A stretch of 64,000 nt of DNA from Pseudomonas purpurea (GCF_039908635.1 NZ_CP150918.1:2046001-2110000); one strand, 5' to 3'; shown: positions 1 through 10,044, counted from the stretch's first letter. Numbers and translations are program-made. Notes: generated by a model from the sequence alone, not told the origin.

Positions 1-732
1 ATCATGTGCTACTGGTATCGCTTCAGCCACGAGGGCAAGCGCATCCACTGCGTGACCGACGAACCGTCCATTGGCGGGCATTTCCTGCACTTGCTGCATG
101 ACAAGAAGCCGAGCGAGTTGCACATCAAGGTCATGAACGTTTCGCTGATCCTCTACGCGGAACACGAGTTCAATGCATCGACCTTTACGGCCCGCGTATG
201 CGCGTCGACGTTGTCCGACCTGTTTTCCTGTGTGACCGCCGCGATTGGCTCCCTGCGCGGCCCGCTGCACGGCGGTGCCAACGAAGCGGCGATGGAAATG
301 ATCGAGCGCTTCGCCTCGCCGGAGGACGCCATCAAGGGCACCCTCGGCATGCTGGCGCGCAAGGACAAGATCATGGGCTTCGGCCACGCGATCTACAAAG
401 ACAACGATCCGCGCAATGAAGTGATCAAGGGCTGGTCGAAAAAACTCGCCGACGAAGTGGGCGACAAGGTGTTGTTTCCGGTCTCGGAAGCCATCGACAA
501 AACCATGTGGGAGCAGAAAAAACTGTTCCCCAACGCCGACTTCTACCATGCCTCGGCGTACCACTTCATGGGCATCCCGACCAAGCTGTTTACGCCGATT
601 TTCGTCTGCTCGCGCCTGACCGGCTGGGCGGCGCATGTGTTCGAACAGCGTGCCAACAACCGCATCATCCGCCCGAGCGCCGAGTACATCGGCGTCGAAC
701 AGCGCAAGTTCGTGCCAATCGAACAACGCTGA
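1..732 (+). CDS. prpC: 2-methylcitrate synthase, 3' part (gene enters from the left edge)
   Basis: The first 243 codons of the window are the C-terminal part of a citrate-synthase-fold enzyme that condenses propionyl-CoA with oxaloacetate to 2-methylcitrate, the entry step of the methylcitrate cycle. The citrate synthase active-site blocks are visible: GPLHGGANEA (catalytic His), FGHAIYKDNDPR (second His) and FPNADFYHASAYH (catalytic Asp). The stop is TGA at 730-732. The 5' end lies outside the window. Assignment to PrpC rather than GltA rests on the neighbours acnD, prpF and prpD on the same strand; prpB and a regulator would be expected further left. Function is well supported, and only the missing N-terminus limits the call. 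Confidence 0.95.
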   Translation: MMCYWYRFSHEGKRIHCVTDEPSIGGHFLHLLHDKKPSELHIKVMNVSLILYAEHEFNASTFTARVCASTLSDLFSCVTAAIGSLRGPLHGGANEAAMEMIERFASPEDAIKGTLGMLARKDKIMGFGHAIYKDNDPRNEVIKGWSKKLADEVGDKVLFPVSEAIDKTMWEQKKLFPNADFYHASAYHFMGIPTKLFTPIFVCSRLTGWAAHVFEQRANNRIIRPSAEYIGVEQRKFVPIEQR

Positions 733-778
733 ATGGTGGCTGCTTAAACGCCGGTTACTGGATAAAACCCAGAACCCT

Positions 779-866
779 GTGGGAGCGAGCTTGCTCGCGA
801 TAGCGGTGGGTCAGTCGACATCAATGTTGGGTGTGACTCAGTCATCGCGAGCAAGCTCGCTCCCAC
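779..866. repeat. REPIN-type inverted repeat between prpC and acnD
   Basis: Two inverted arms read TGGGAGCGAGCTTGCTCGCG and its near-complement GCGAGCAAGCTCGCTCCCA. They are separated by about 40 bp of unrelated sequence. The same arms recur at 4804-4893, 37881-37979 and 42477-42568. This is the GAGCAAGCTCGCTCCCAC class of Pseudomonas REP doublets (REPINs). It lies inside the prp gene row, downstream of prpC, and could stabilise or attenuate the transcript. Confidence 0.85.
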
Positions 867-937
867 AGTGGTTGGGTGTTGCTTCAGTTCCGGCGCCAGG
901 CCCCACCTTTTGTAATCACCGTGACCGAGTCCTGACG

Positions 938-3532
938 ATGAACACTCAATTCCGTAAACCGCTCCCCGGCACTCAGCTGGACTATTACGACGTCCGTGAG
1001 GCGGTCGATGCCATCCAGGCCGGCGCCTACGACACGCTGCCGTACACCTCGCGCGTGCTGGCGGAAAACCTGGTGCGTCGCTGCGATCCGGCGACCCTTA
1101 CCGATTCCCTGAAACAACTGATCGAGCGCAAGCGCGACCTCGACTTTCCGTGGTTCCCGGCCCGTGTGGTCTGCCACGACATTTTGGGCCAGACCGCGTT
1201 GGTGGACCTCGCCGGCCTGCGTGACGCCATCGCCCTGCAAGGCGGCGACCCGGCGCAAGTCAACCCGGTGGTGCCGACCCAGCTGATTGTCGATCACTCC
1301 CTGGCCGTGGAATGCGGCGGTTTCGACCCTGATGCGTTCACCAAGAACCGCGCCATCGAAGACCGTCGCAACGAGGACCGCTTCCACTTCATCGAGTGGA
1401 CCAAGAAGGCCTTCAAGAACGTCGACGTGATCCCGCCGGGCAACGGGATCATGCACCAGATCAACCTGGAGAAAATGTCGCCGGTGATTCAGGTGCGCGA
1501 TGGCGTGGCGTTCCCCGACACGTGCGTCGGCACTGACAGCCATACCCCGCACGTGGATGCCTTGGGCGTGATCGCCATTGGTGTCGGCGGCCTCGAAGCT
1601 GAAAGCGTGATGCTCGGCCGCGCCTCCTGGATGCGTCTTCCGGAAAGCGTCGGCGTCGAACTGACCGGCAAGCTGCAACCGGGCATCACTGCCACCGACA
1701 TGGTGCTGGCGCTGACGGAGTTCCTGCGCCAGCAAAAAGTCGTCGGTGCCTGGCTGGAGTTCTTCGGTGAAGGTGCATCAAAACTGACCCTGGGCGACCG
1801 CGCGACCATTTCCAACATGGCCCCGGAATACGGCGCCACCGCTGCGATGTTCTACATCGACCGGCAGACCATCGACTACCTGAAACTCACTGGCCGCGAA
1901 GACCCGCAAGTGCAATTGGTCGAGTTGTACGCCAAGCAGTCCGGCCTGTGGGCCGACAGCCTGAAAAACGCCGAATACGAGCGTGGGCTGAGTTTCGATC
2001 TGTCCTCGGTGGTGCGCAACATGGCAGGGCCGAGCAACCCTCATGCGCGGGTGGCGACCACCGACCTCGCGGCCAAGGGCATTGCCGGTCAGTGGGACGA
2101 TGTGCCGGGGCAAATGCCCGATGGCGCCGTGATCATTGCTGCCATCACCAGTTGCACCAACACCAGCAACCCGCGCAACGTCATCGCCGCCGGCCTGATG
2201 GCGCGCAACGCCAACAAACTGGGGCTGACCCGCAAGCCGTGGGTCAAGTCCTCGCTGGCGCCGGGTTCGAAAACCGTTGCGCTGTACCTCGATGAAGCCG
2301 GCCTGACCCAAGAGCTGGAGCAACTGGGCTTCGGCGTGGTGGCGTTTGCGTGCACTACTTGCAACGGCATGTCGGGCGCACTCGACCCGGCGATCCAGCA
2401 GGAAATCATCGACCGTGACTTGTACGCCACGGCCGTGCTGTCGGGTAATCGCAATTTCGACGGCCGTATCCACCCGTACGCCAAGCAGGCGTTCCTTGCA
2501 TCGCCGCCGCTGGTGGTGGCTTATGCGATTGCCGGGACCATCCGTTTCGACATCGAGAAAGACGTGCTGGGCCTGACGGCTGACGGCAAGGAAATCCGCC
2601 TCAAGGACATCTGGCCAAGCGACGAGGAAATCGACGCGGTGGTCAAGGCGTCGGTCAAGCCGGAGCAGTTCCGCCAGGTCTACATCCCGATGTTCGCCAT
2701 CCACGAAGACACCGGCCCGAAAGTCGAGCCGCTGTATGACTGGCGTGAAATGAGTACCTACATTCGCCGTCCGCCGTACTGGGAAGGTGCGCTGGCCGGG
2801 GCGCGTCCGCTTAAGGGCATGCGCCCGCTGGCGGTGCTGCCGGACAACATCACCACCGATCACCTGTCGCCGTCCAACGCCATCATGCTCGACAGCGCCG
2901 CAGGTGAATACCTGGCGAAAATGGGCCTGCCGGAAGAGGACTTCAACTCTTACGCGACCCACCGCGGGGATCACCTGACCGCGCAGCGTGCGACTTTCGC
3001 CAACCCGAAACTGTTCAACGAAATGGTCCTGGAAAACGGCAAGGTCAAGCAGGGTTCGCTCGCTCGCGTGGAGCCGGAAGGCCAGGTCAAGCGCATGTGG
3101 GAAGCCATCGAAACCTACATGGAGCGCAAGCAGCCGTTGATCATCATTGCCGGTGCCGACTACGGTCAGGGTTCCTCCCGTGACTGGGCGGCCAAGGGTG
3201 TGCGTCTGGCCGGTGTCGAGGCCATTGCCGCCGAAGGTTTCGAGCGTATCCACCGCACCAACCTGGTGGGCATGGGCGTGTTGCCGCTGGAGTTCAAACC
3301 GGGCACCGACCGCAAGACCCTGGGTATCGACGGCACTGAAACCTTTGACGTGGTGGGCGAGCGTACGCCGCGTACCACGCTGACCCTGGTGATCACCCGC
3401 AAAAATGGCGAACAACTGTCGGTGCCGGTCACTTGCCGCCTCGACACCGCCGAAGAAGTGTTGATTTACGAGGCGGGCGGCGTGTTGCAGCGTTTTGCCC
3501 AGGACTTCCTTGAATCGGCAGTTGCCGTCTAA
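938..3532 (+). CDS. acnD: Fe/S-dependent 2-methylisocitrate dehydratase AcnD
   Basis: An 864-residue aconitase-family enzyme that dehydrates 2-methylcitrate to methylaconitate in propionate catabolism. Aconitase marks are present in order: DSHTPHVDALG near residue 200, TSCTNTSNPRN (first cluster Cys), ACTTCNGMSG (the CxxC cluster pair) and YGQGSSRDWAAKG in the C-terminal swivel domain. The reading frame is open upstream to 635, but ATG at 938 begins MNTQFRKPLPGTQLDYYDVR, the usual AcnD N-terminus; the upstream part runs through the REPIN and is not coding. The gene is followed 53 bp later by prpF, its obligate partner. The AcnD-PrpF pair replaces the PrpD-only route, so this strain has the Fe/S type methylcitrate cycle. 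Confidence 0.96.
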   Translation: MNTQFRKPLPGTQLDYYDVREAVDAIQAGAYDTLPYTSRVLAENLVRRCDPATLTDSLKQLIERKRDLDFPWFPARVVCHDILGQTALVDLAGLRDAIALQGGDPAQVNPVVPTQLIVDHSLAVECGGFDPDAFTKNRAIEDRRNEDRFHFIEWTKKAFKNVDVIPPGNGIMHQINLEKMSPVIQVRDGVAFPDTCVGTDSHTPHVDALGVIAIGVGGLEAESVMLGRASWMRLPESVGVELTGKLQPGITATDMVLALTEFLRQQKVVGAWLEFFGEGASKLTLGDRATISNMAPEYGATAAMFYIDRQTIDYLKLTGREDPQVQLVELYAKQSGLWADSLKNAEYERGLSFDLSSVVRNMAGPSNPHARVATTDLAAKGIAGQWDDVPGQMPDGAVIIAAITSCTNTSNPRNVIAAGLMARNANKLGLTRKPWVKSSLAPGSKTVALYLDEAGLTQELEQLGFGVVAFACTTCNGMSGALDPAIQQEIIDRDLYATAVLSGNRNFDGRIHPYAKQAFLASPPLVVAYAIAGTIRFDIEKDVLGLTADGKEIRLKDIWPSDEEIDAVVKASVKPEQFRQVYIPMFAIHEDTGPKVEPLYDWREMSTYIRRPPYWEGALAGARPLKGMRPLAVLPDNITTDHLSPSNAIMLDSAAGEYLAKMGLPEEDFNSYATHRGDHLTAQRATFANPKLFNEMVLENGKVKQGSLARVEPEGQVKRMWEAIETYMERKQPLIIIAGADYGQGSSRDWAAKGVRLAGVEAIAAEGFERIHRTNLVGMGVLPLEFKPGTDRKTLGIDGTETFDVVGERTPRTTLTLVITRKNGEQLSVPVTCRLDTAEEVLIYEAGGVLQRFAQDFLESAVAV

Positions 3533-3585
3533 CGCGACTCGCCGCGCGGGATTTTAAGTCCCGCGCTGGCCAACTAAGGACCCCC

Positions 3586-4776
3586 ATGGCCCACATACCT
3601 CAGATCAAGATTCCCTCGACCTACATGCGCGGCGGCACCAGCAAAGGCGTGTTCTTCAGCCTGCAGGATTTGCCTGAAGCGGCGCAGGTTCCAGGCCCGG
3701 CCCGCGATGCGCTGTTGTTGCGGGTGATCGGCAGCCCCGACCCGTATGAAAAGCAAATCGACGGCATGGGCGCTGCGACCTCCAGCACCAGCAAAACGGT
3801 GATCCTGTCCAAGAGCATCAAGGCTGACCACGACGTGGATTACCTGTTTGGCCAGGTCTCCATCGACAAGCCTTTTGTCGACTGGAGCGGCAACTGCGGC
3901 AACCTCTCGGCAGCGGTCGGTTCGTTTGCCATCAGCAGCGGGCTGGTCGATGCCGGTCGCATTCCGCACAACGGTGTGGCCGTGGTGCGTATCTGGCAGG
4001 CCAACATCGGCAAGACCATCATCGCCCACGTGCCGATCACCGACGGCGCGGTGCAGGAAACCGGTGATTTCGAACTCGACGGCGTGACCTTTCCGGCGGC
4101 CGAAGTGCAGCTCGAATTCATCAATCCGGCGGCGGAAGAAGAGGGCGCGGGCGGTTCGATGTTCCCCACCGGCAACCTGGTCGATGACCTGGAAGTGCCC
4201 GGTCTTGGCACTCTCAAGGTGACCATGATCAACGCCGGCATCCCGACGATTTTCGTCAACGCGCAGGCGATCGGCTACACCGGCACCGAGTTGCAGGGCG
4301 ATATCAACAGCGACCCGAAAGCGCAGGCGATGTTCGAAACCATCCGGGCCCACGGTGCGTTGCGTATGGGGTTGATCACCAGCCTCGATGAAGCGGCCAA
4401 GCGTCAGCACACGCCGAAGGTGGCGTTCGTTGCGCGGCCGGCCGATTACATTTCCTCCAGCGGTAAACCGGTGGCGGCCAGCGACATCGACCTGCTGGTG
4501 CGAGCCATGTCCATGGGCAAGCTGCATCACGCGATGATGGGCACGGCGGCGGTGGCCATTGGCACGGCGGCAGCCATTAACGGCACGCTGGTCAACCTGG
4601 CGGCGGGTGGCAACCCACGCAGCGCGGTGCGCTTCGGGCACCCGTCGGGCACCTTGCGCGTCGGCGCCGAGGCCCATCAGGTCGACGGTGACTGGACCGT
4701 GACCAAAGCCATCATGAGCCGCAGTGCGCGGGTGCTGATGGAAGGCTGGGTGCGTGTGCCGGGGGATGCGTTTTGA
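3586..4776 (+). CDS. prpF: AcnD-accessory protein / methylaconitate isomerase PrpF
   Basis: A 396-residue PrpF-family protein (diaminopimelate-epimerase-like fold). In the methylcitrate cycle it isomerises the trans-methylaconitate made by AcnD to the cis form that can re-enter the aconitase reaction. The N-terminus carries the family block MRGGTSKGVFF, followed by GNCGNLSAAVG near residue 105, which matches the active-site loop of this fold. The start ATG at 3586 is preceded by AAGGA at about 8 bp. It is co-directional with acnD and prpD; length and motifs are full and intact. Confidence 0.95.
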   Translation: MAHIPQIKIPSTYMRGGTSKGVFFSLQDLPEAAQVPGPARDALLLRVIGSPDPYEKQIDGMGAATSSTSKTVILSKSIKADHDVDYLFGQVSIDKPFVDWSGNCGNLSAAVGSFAISSGLVDAGRIPHNGVAVVRIWQANIGKTIIAHVPITDGAVQETGDFELDGVTFPAAEVQLEFINPAAEEEGAGGSMFPTGNLVDDLEVPGLGTLKVTMINAGIPTIFVNAQAIGYTGTELQGDINSDPKAQAMFETIRAHGALRMGLITSLDEAAKRQHTPKVAFVARPADYISSSGKPVAASDIDLLVRAMSMGKLHHAMMGTAAVAIGTAAAINGTLVNLAAGGNPRSAVRFGHPSGTLRVGAEAHQVDGDWTVTKAIMSRSARVLMEGWVRVPGDAF

Positions 4777-4803
4777 CACGGATTTGCAGGTAAACACCAA
4801 CCC

Positions 4804-4893
4804 TGTGGGAGCGAGCTTGCTCGCGATGACGGACTGGCATCCAACATTGATGTCGACTGAAACACCGCTATTGCGAGCAAGCTCGCTCCCACA
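4804..4893. repeat. REPIN-type inverted repeat between prpF and prpD
   Basis: The same REP arms as at 779-866 (TGTGGGAGCGAGCTTGCTCG left, GAGCAAGCTCGCTCCCACA right) enclose about 40 bp. This is the second such doublet within the prp gene row. Confidence 0.85.
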
Positions 4894-4988
4894 GTTCATT
4901 GCATTTCAATTATAAGAAAGCAGTACCCGACTGAGATTGATCCTGAACCGAGGTCCCATCAACGAACCACTGACAGAGTGAATCGAGC

Positions 4989-6473
4989 ATGAGCGCCAAC
5001 GTTGACCTGAACAACCGCCCTGACTACGACCGCGTCCTGCAAGACATTGCCGACTACGTCCTGAACTTCAGGATCGAATCCCCGGAGGCCCTCGACACGG
5101 CCCGCCATTGCCTGATGGACACCCTCGGCTGTGGCCTGCTGGCCTTGCGCTTCCCCGAATGCACCAAGCACCTTGGACCCATTGTCGAAGGCACGGTCGT
5201 TCCCTTTGGTGCTCGGGTTCCCGGCACAAGCTTTCGCCTCGACCCGGTGAAAGCCGCGTGGGACATTGGCTGCATCGTTCGCTGGCTCGACTACAACGAC
5301 ACCTGGCTCGCCGCCGAATGGGGGCATCCGTCCGACAACCTTGGCGGGATTCTGGCGGTGGCCGATCACCTGTCGCAAAAACGCGTGGCCAATGGCGAGG
5401 CGCCGCTGACCGTACGGGCGGTGCTGGACGGGATGATCATGGCGCACGAAATTCAGGGCGTGATTGCCCTGGAAAACTCGTTCAACCGGGTTGGCCTGGA
5501 TCATGTGCTGCTGGTCAAGGTCGCCACGACCGCCGTCGCCGCAAAACTGATGGGTGCCAACCGCGAGCAGTTGCTGTCGGCGCTGTCCCACGCGTTTGTC
5601 GATGGCCAGGCACTGCGCACCTATCGGCACGCGCCGAACGCCGGTTCGCGTAAATCCTGGGCCGCGGGGGATGCGTCCAGTCGTGGTGTACGCCTGGCGG
5701 ACATCGCCCTGCGTGGCGAAATGGGCATTCCCGGTGTGCTGACGGCCACACAGTGGGGCTTCTACGACGTGCTGTTCAGCCACACCAACAAGGATCTGGC
5801 GCTTAAGCCTGACGACAAGCGTGCTTTCAGCCTTTCGCAGCCATACGGCACTTACGTGATGGAAAACGTGCTGTTCAAGATCAGCTTCCCGGCCGAGTTC
5901 CACGCGCAAACCGCCTGCGAAGCTGCCGTGACGCTGCACCCGCAGGTGCGCAATCGCTTGCATGAAATCGACAAAATCGTCATCACCACCCACGAGTCGG
6001 CGATCCGCATCATCTCCAAGGTCGGGCGACTGGCCAACGCCGCCGACCGCGACCACTGCCTCCAGTACATGACCGCCGTGCCGCTGGCGTTCGGCAATCT
6101 GGTGGCCGAACAGTACGAAAACGAGTTTCACGCGGCGCACCCGATCATTGATGTGCTGCGCGAGAAAATGGTCATCGTCGAAGACCCGCGCTACACCCGC
6201 GAATACCTGGAGGCCGACAAGCGCTCGATTGCCAACGCGGTGCAGGTGTTCTTCAAAGACGGGACAAGCACCGAGCCAGTGGCGGTCGAGTACCCGATCG
6301 GCCATCGTCGCCGTCGCGCCGACGGCATCCCGTTGCTGGAAGACAAGTTCAAGGCCAACCTGGCCACCCGGTTTACCGCGCAGCGGTCAGCGCAGATTTT
6401 TGCCTTGTGCAAGGATCAGGCGAAGCTTGAGGCCACGCCGGTCAACCGATTCGTCGACCTTTTCGTGATCTAG
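4989..6473 (+). CDS. prpD: 2-methylcitrate dehydratase PrpD (MmgE/PrpD family)
   Basis: A 494-residue MmgE/PrpD family protein, the iron-independent 2-methylcitrate dehydratase. Family features include [14 protein letters not shown] near residue 40, [25 protein letters not shown] near 95-120 and [16 protein letters not shown] near 345. It is the last gene of the prp row, 212 bp after prpF, and that gap holds a REPIN. In organisms with AcnD/PrpF, PrpD is thought to be partly redundant; keeping both is normal for Pseudomonas. The ATG at 4989 begins [14 protein letters not shown], matching the family N-terminus. Confidence 0.94.
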   Translation: MSANVDLNNRPDYDRVLQDIADYVLNFRIESPEALDTARHCLMDTLGCGLLALRFPECTKHLGPIVEGTVVPFGARVPGTSFRLDPVKAAWDIGCIVRWLDYNDTWLAAEWGHPSDNLGGILAVADHLSQKRVANGEAPLTVRAVLDGMIMAHEIQGVIALENSFNRVGLDHVLLVKVATTAVAAKLMGANREQLLSALSHAFVDGQALRTYRHAPNAGSRKSWAAGDASSRGVRLADIALRGEMGIPGVLTATQWGFYDVLFSHTNKDLALKPDDKRAFSLSQPYGTYVMENVLFKISFPAEFHAQTACEAAVTLHPQVRNRLHEIDKIVITTHESAIRIISKVGRLANAADRDHCLQYMTAVPLAFGNLVAEQYENEFHAAHPIIDVLREKMVIVEDPRYTREYLEADKRSIANAVQVFFKDGTSTEPVAVEYPIGHRRRRADGIPLLEDKFKANLATRFTAQRSAQIFALCKDQAKLEATPVNRFVDLFVI

Positions 6474-6548
6474 CCAGACCGCACGATCGTTCTTCGTCGC
6501 GCCGCTAGCCTTGCTCCTGCAAGGGCGTGTAACCCGAGCACGGCTTGT

Positions 6549-6580
6549 CGGCGATGGCGATTTCACGAGCGCCATCGCCG
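6549..6580. terminator. GC-rich stem-loop between convergent prpD and EamA gene
   Basis: A perfect 11-bp inverted repeat (CGGCGATGGCG / CGCCATCGCCG) with a 10-base loop lies between two convergent genes. There is no T-tract on either side, so it may be a weak terminator or an RNA 3'-end stabiliser rather than a classical intrinsic terminator. Confidence 0.5.
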
Positions 6581-6608
6581 GCAAACGGAACGCCGTCGGG
6601 CTCGGCTA

Positions 6609-7547
6609 TCAGCCTTTAAGCCACTTCTCCAGGGGAAGCTTGGTGATCGCAAACCCCGTCAACAGCACCGCCGAGTAAGCCATCAACTCGGCTGAAATCG
6701 TTTGTCCTTCGTACCAGGCGCCGATGATCACCGCGAACACCGGAAAAATAATGAACACAAAGGACAGGATGATCGGGCTCAACCGTTTGAGCAGCATGAA
6801 ATACACAATGAACCCGCCGACGGACGCGACCAGCCCCAAGTAGAGCAAGGCGCCCCAGGACCGCAGGCTGATGGTGTCGACCGCCGGTGCTTCGACCGCC
6901 AGCCCTGCACCCGCCAGCATCAGCCCGGCAATGCCGATGGGCAGGGTGTTGTAGGTGATAACGCTGATGGCGCGGCCTTGTTTCTTGGTCACCACGTAAC
7001 ACAGCGCATGCATGATCGCGGCGGCGAGAATCGCCAGCACGCCGAGCAATTCAGCGTGGTCCAAGTGCAACCCTTGGCTGCGGATGATCATGAACAGACT
7101 GCCAAAACCGATTGCGATACCGAGCACCTGTGAGGCGTAGATTTTTTCCCGTAGGAATACCGCAGAGAAAATCAGGATGAACACCGGCATGCAACTGAAC
7201 AGCAACGCGGTCAGGCCGGACGAAACGTGCATCTCGCCGTAGTTCAGCAGGTAGTACGGCAGGCTGAAGTACGACAGCGTGACGAAAACGAAGAACCAGC
7301 GGCTTTCCCTGGGAAACAACAGCGGTTCCCGACGTAGCTTCGCAAACGTCAGGAACAGTGGAAAGGCAATCAGAAAGCGCAGGCCCGCAGCCGTCAGGGG
7401 CGGCACGCTTTCGACTGCAATCTTGATCCCGAGCCAGGTGGTGCCCCAACTCAGGCAAACGATGAGAAACAGTGCGCTGGTGATCAGGCCCGTCAGCCAG
7501 GGTTTGTGAGTCTTTTGCGCGGCATCGAGGGCAATGGATGCGGACAT
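6609..7547 (-). CDS. EamA/DMT-family inner-membrane transporter
   Basis: A 312-residue hydrophobic protein with about ten predicted membrane segments arranged as two EamA repeats (roughly residues 20-150 and 165-305). It has the typical N-terminal block LIVCLSWGTTWLGIKIAVE and the loop LREKIYASQVLGIAIGFG between repeats. Members export amino acids or other metabolites; the substrate cannot be told from sequence. It is transcribed away from a MocR-type regulator starting 93 bp away, and such divergent pairs often place the exporter under control of the regulator. The start ATG at 7547 has an AAGGAG-like site just upstream. Confidence 0.88.
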   Translation of the reverse strand: MSASIALDAAQKTHKPWLTGLITSALFLIVCLSWGTTWLGIKIAVESVPPLTAAGLRFLIAFPLFLTFAKLRREPLLFPRESRWFFVFVTLSYFSLPYYLLNYGEMHVSSGLTALLFSCMPVFILIFSAVFLREKIYASQVLGIAIGFGSLFMIIRSQGLHLDHAELLGVLAILAAAIMHALCYVVTKKQGRAISVITYNTLPIGIAGLMLAGAGLAVEAPAVDTISLRSWGALLYLGLVASVGGFIVYFMLLKRLSPIILSFVFIIFPVFAVIIGAWYEGQTISAELMAYSAVLLTGFAITKLPLEKWLKG

Positions 7548-7573
7548 GGCCGAACTCCTTTCGTGAGCGGGAA

Positions 7574-7602
7574 TTGACCTCTTTGATGAAAAGGCCTATC
7601 CC
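7574..7602 (+). promoter_or_regulatory. Candidate sigma-70 promoter of the MocR gene
   Basis: TTGACC at 7574-7579 and TATCCC at 7597-7602 are spaced 17 bp apart and lie 38 bp before the ATG at 7641. The -35 box is good and the -10 is weak. The 93-bp divergent region must also carry the EamA gene promoter. Confidence 0.4.
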
Positions 7603-7640
7603 TGATTGAACCCGTTTTCAGCACGCTATTAGGGAAGATA

Positions 7641-9059
7641 ATGGCTGTCAAAGTAAGTATTGCCATGGTGTCAATCCTGCGCACTGCGCTCAGGGACGGT
7701 TCGGGAATGAAGTACAAGCGTCTTGCCGACGCGGTCGAGCAGGGCATTCAAGACGGTTCGATCGAACCCGGCTGCAAGTTGCCGCCTCATCGACTGCTGG
7801 CCGACAGCCTGGGCGTTACCGTCGGCACCATCAGCCGCGCCTACGCCGAACTGGAGCGTGTAGGGCGGGTGGTGGCACGCGTAGGAGACGGCACTTATGT
7901 GCGTCAGCGCGGGATGGAACGCCCGCGTGACGGCGGTTTTCGCAATGTCAGCGATGAGCCACAGACTGGTTTTGACATGAGTCGGAACCAGCCGATTCCC
8001 GGGCAGGAGACGCTGTTCCTGAGTCAGAGCTTGCAAGCGTTGGCCTGTGATCCAGAGGCGTTGCAGGGGATCAGCGGTTATACCGTCGATGCCGGGTTGC
8101 TGCGTTATCGGGCTGCGGGGGCGCAGTGGCTGAGTCACAGGGAGTTTGCGCCGGGTGCGGAGCAGGTGATTTGCGTTAATGGCGGCCAGCACGGGTTGTT
8201 GTGTGCACTGATGGCATTGCTCAAGGCGGGCGATACGCTGGTGACCGAGCAATTGACGTATCCGGGGTTGATCAGCGCGACCCGCATGCTCGGGATAAAA
8301 CTCATGGGGCTGGGGATGGATGACGAAGGATTGTTGCCTTCCACGCTGGATGAGGCCTGCCGCAATCACCGGGTAAGTGCGCTGTATTGCACGCCGACGA
8401 TCCAGAATCCCACGGCGGCGGTGATGTCTGCGGCGCGGCGCGAGGCAATTGCTGAGGTCTGTCGAGCGCACAATCTGCTGATCCTGGAGGACGAAGCTCA
8501 TGCTGTGCTGGCGCACGAGCGTCCGTTACCCCTGAGTTTTTTTGCCCCGGAGCGCACGATCCTGATTGGCAGCTTGAGCAAGACCGTCTCGGCCGGATTG
8601 CGCGTCGGTTATCTGCACGCGCCGCTACCCTTGGTCAGTCGCTTGTCGGCAGCCGTGCGGGGTACGTGCTGGATGGCCACGCCGTTGACACTGGAACTGG
8701 CCACTTCATGGATTGAACGCGGTGTCGCCGAGCAGTTGCTGGGGCAACAAAGAGTAGAAATCAGTCGCCGTAAAGCCTTGGTCGCCGGGTTACTCAACGG
8801 GCTTGCGTACAAAACCCACCCTAACAGCCCGCATTTCTGGATCGAAGTGCCCGACCCCTGGCGCGCGTCACAGATCGAGGCTGAGCTCAAACAGAACGGT
8901 TACCTGATCTCTACTGCCGAAGCGTTTGCTGTCGGGCACGCCGCGGTGCCGCAGTTTATTCGGGTGAGTGTCTGCAATACGTCTGGGGATGACAGGCTGC
9001 TGTGTGAAGGGTTTGAGGCGGTGGCGAAGGCGTTGGAGCAGCGAGGAGCTAGTTTGTGA
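7641..9059 (+). CDS. MocR-type PLP-dependent transcriptional regulator (GntR HTH + aminotransferase domain)
   Basis: A 472-residue MocR/PdxR-class protein. An N-terminal GntR winged helix (about residues 22-90, KYKRLADAVEQGIQDGSIEPGCKLPPHRLLADSLGV region) is joined to a fold-type I aminotransferase domain (about 130-465). The PLP lysine is in LIGSLSKTVSAGLRVGYLHAP (SLSK) and the preceding aspartate block is LLILEDEAHAVL. Such proteins bind PLP-derived ligands and usually regulate a neighbouring gene, here probably the divergent EamA transporter. AGGGA precedes ATG 7641; an internal ATG at 7707 directly before KYKRLAD is an alternative start. Confidence 0.9.
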   Translation: MAVKVSIAMVSILRTALRDGSGMKYKRLADAVEQGIQDGSIEPGCKLPPHRLLADSLGVTVGTISRAYAELERVGRVVARVGDGTYVRQRGMERPRDGGFRNVSDEPQTGFDMSRNQPIPGQETLFLSQSLQALACDPEALQGISGYTVDAGLLRYRAAGAQWLSHREFAPGAEQVICVNGGQHGLLCALMALLKAGDTLVTEQLTYPGLISATRMLGIKLMGLGMDDEGLLPSTLDEACRNHRVSALYCTPTIQNPTAAVMSAARREAIAEVCRAHNLLILEDEAHAVLAHERPLPLSFFAPERTILIGSLSKTVSAGLRVGYLHAPLPLVSRLSAAVRGTCWMATPLTLELATSWIERGVAEQLLGQQRVEISRRKALVAGLLNGLAYKTHPNSPHFWIEVPDPWRASQIEAELKQNGYLISTAEAFAVGHAAVPQFIRVSVCNTSGDDRLLCEGFEAVAKALEQRGASL

Positions 9060-9077
9060 TTCATCCGCGCGGGTATT

Positions 9078-9210
9078 TGTGGCGAGGGGGCTTGCCCCCG
9101 CTGGGCCGCAAAGCGGCCCCAAAAACTGCAATTGCGACTGTTCAGAAAAAACGCATTCGCTGGGTTTACGACTGCTACGCAGCCGAGCGGGGGCAAGCCC
9201 CCTCGCCACA
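9078..9210. repeat. Inverted REP doublet, TGTGGCGAGGGGGCTTGCCC class
   Basis: The outer arms TGTGGCGAGGGGGCTTGCCC and GGGCAAGCCCCCTCGCCACA are exact inverses. Inner sub-repeats (CTGGGCCGCAAAGCGGCC and a GCTACGCAGCCGAGCGGG stretch) flank a variable centre. Related copies occur at 25481, 28816, 32045, 41344, 54293 and 56865. It lies between convergent genes. Confidence 0.85.
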
Positions 9211-9225
9211 ATGCACGCGGTGAAC

Positions 9226-10044
9226 TTACTTGAATCGCCGCTCCACACCTTTCTCCACCAGGATTTTCGCTGAAATCTCTTCCACGGAGAAATGCGTGGA
9301 ATTGATGTGCGCAATGTTCTCGCGGCGGAACAGGTTCTCGACTTCACGCACTTCGAACTCGCACTGGGCGTAGCTCGAATAACGGCTGTTGGGCTTGCGT
9401 TCATTGCGGATCGCGGTGAGGCGGTCCGGGTCGATGGTCAGGCCGAACAGCTTGTGCTGATGGGCGCGCAGGGCCGCTGGCAGTTGCAGGCGCTCCATGT
9501 CGTCCTCGGTCAGCGGGTAGTTGGCCGCGCGAATCCCGAATTGCATGGCCATGTACAGGCAGGTCGGGGTTTTGCCGCAGCGTGACACGCCCACCAGAAT
9601 CAGGTCGGCCTTATCGTAATAGTGCGTACGGGCACCATCGTCGTTGTCGAGGGCGAAGTTCACCGCCTCGATGCGCTCCATGTAATTGGAGTTGTGGCCA
9701 ATGGAATGGGACTTGCCGACCGAATACGAGGAGTGTTCGCTCAGCTCTTGTTCCAGGGGCGCGAGGAAGGTCGAGAAGATGTCGATCATGAAACCATTGG
9801 ACGTCGCGAGGATCTCACGAATGTCCTGGTTGACGATGGTGTCGAAGATTATCGGGCGAAAGCCGTCGGTTTCAGCGGCTTTGTTGATTTGTTGTACCAT
9901 GGCCCGCGCTTTATCAACGTTGTCGATATAGGGCCGTATGACTTTGCTGAAGGTAATGTTTTCGAACTGCGCCAGCAGGCTTTGGCCGAGGGTTTCGGCG
10001 GTAATGCCGGTGCCATCGGAGATAAAGAAAGCAGATCGTTTCAT
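9226..10044 (-). CDS. ppsR: PEP synthase regulatory protein (bifunctional kinase / pyrophosphorylase)
   Basis: A 272-residue DUF299-family protein that inactivates PEP synthase by ADP-dependent phosphorylation of a Thr next to the catalytic His, and reactivates it by Pi-dependent dephosphorylation. The P-loop GVSRCGKT lies near residue 152 and the N-terminus is [18 protein letters not shown]. The frame extends 12 codons upstream (to 10080), but ATG at 10044 gives the conserved family start and is preferred. It is divergent from ppsA, its target, which is the usual arrangement in Pseudomonas. Confidence 0.94.
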   Translation of the reverse strand: MKRSAFFISDGTGITAETLGQSLLAQFENITFSKVIRPYIDNVDKARAMVQQINKAAETDGFRPIIFDTIVNQDIREILATSNGFMIDIFSTFLAPLEQELSEHSSYSVGKSHSIGHNSNYMERIEAVNFALDNDDGARTHYYDKADLILVGVSRCGKTPTCLYMAMQFGIRAANYPLTEDDMERLQLPAALRAHQHKLFGLTIDPDRLTAIRNERKPNSRYSSYAQCEFEVREVENLFRRENIAHINSTHFSVEEISAKILVEKGVERRFK

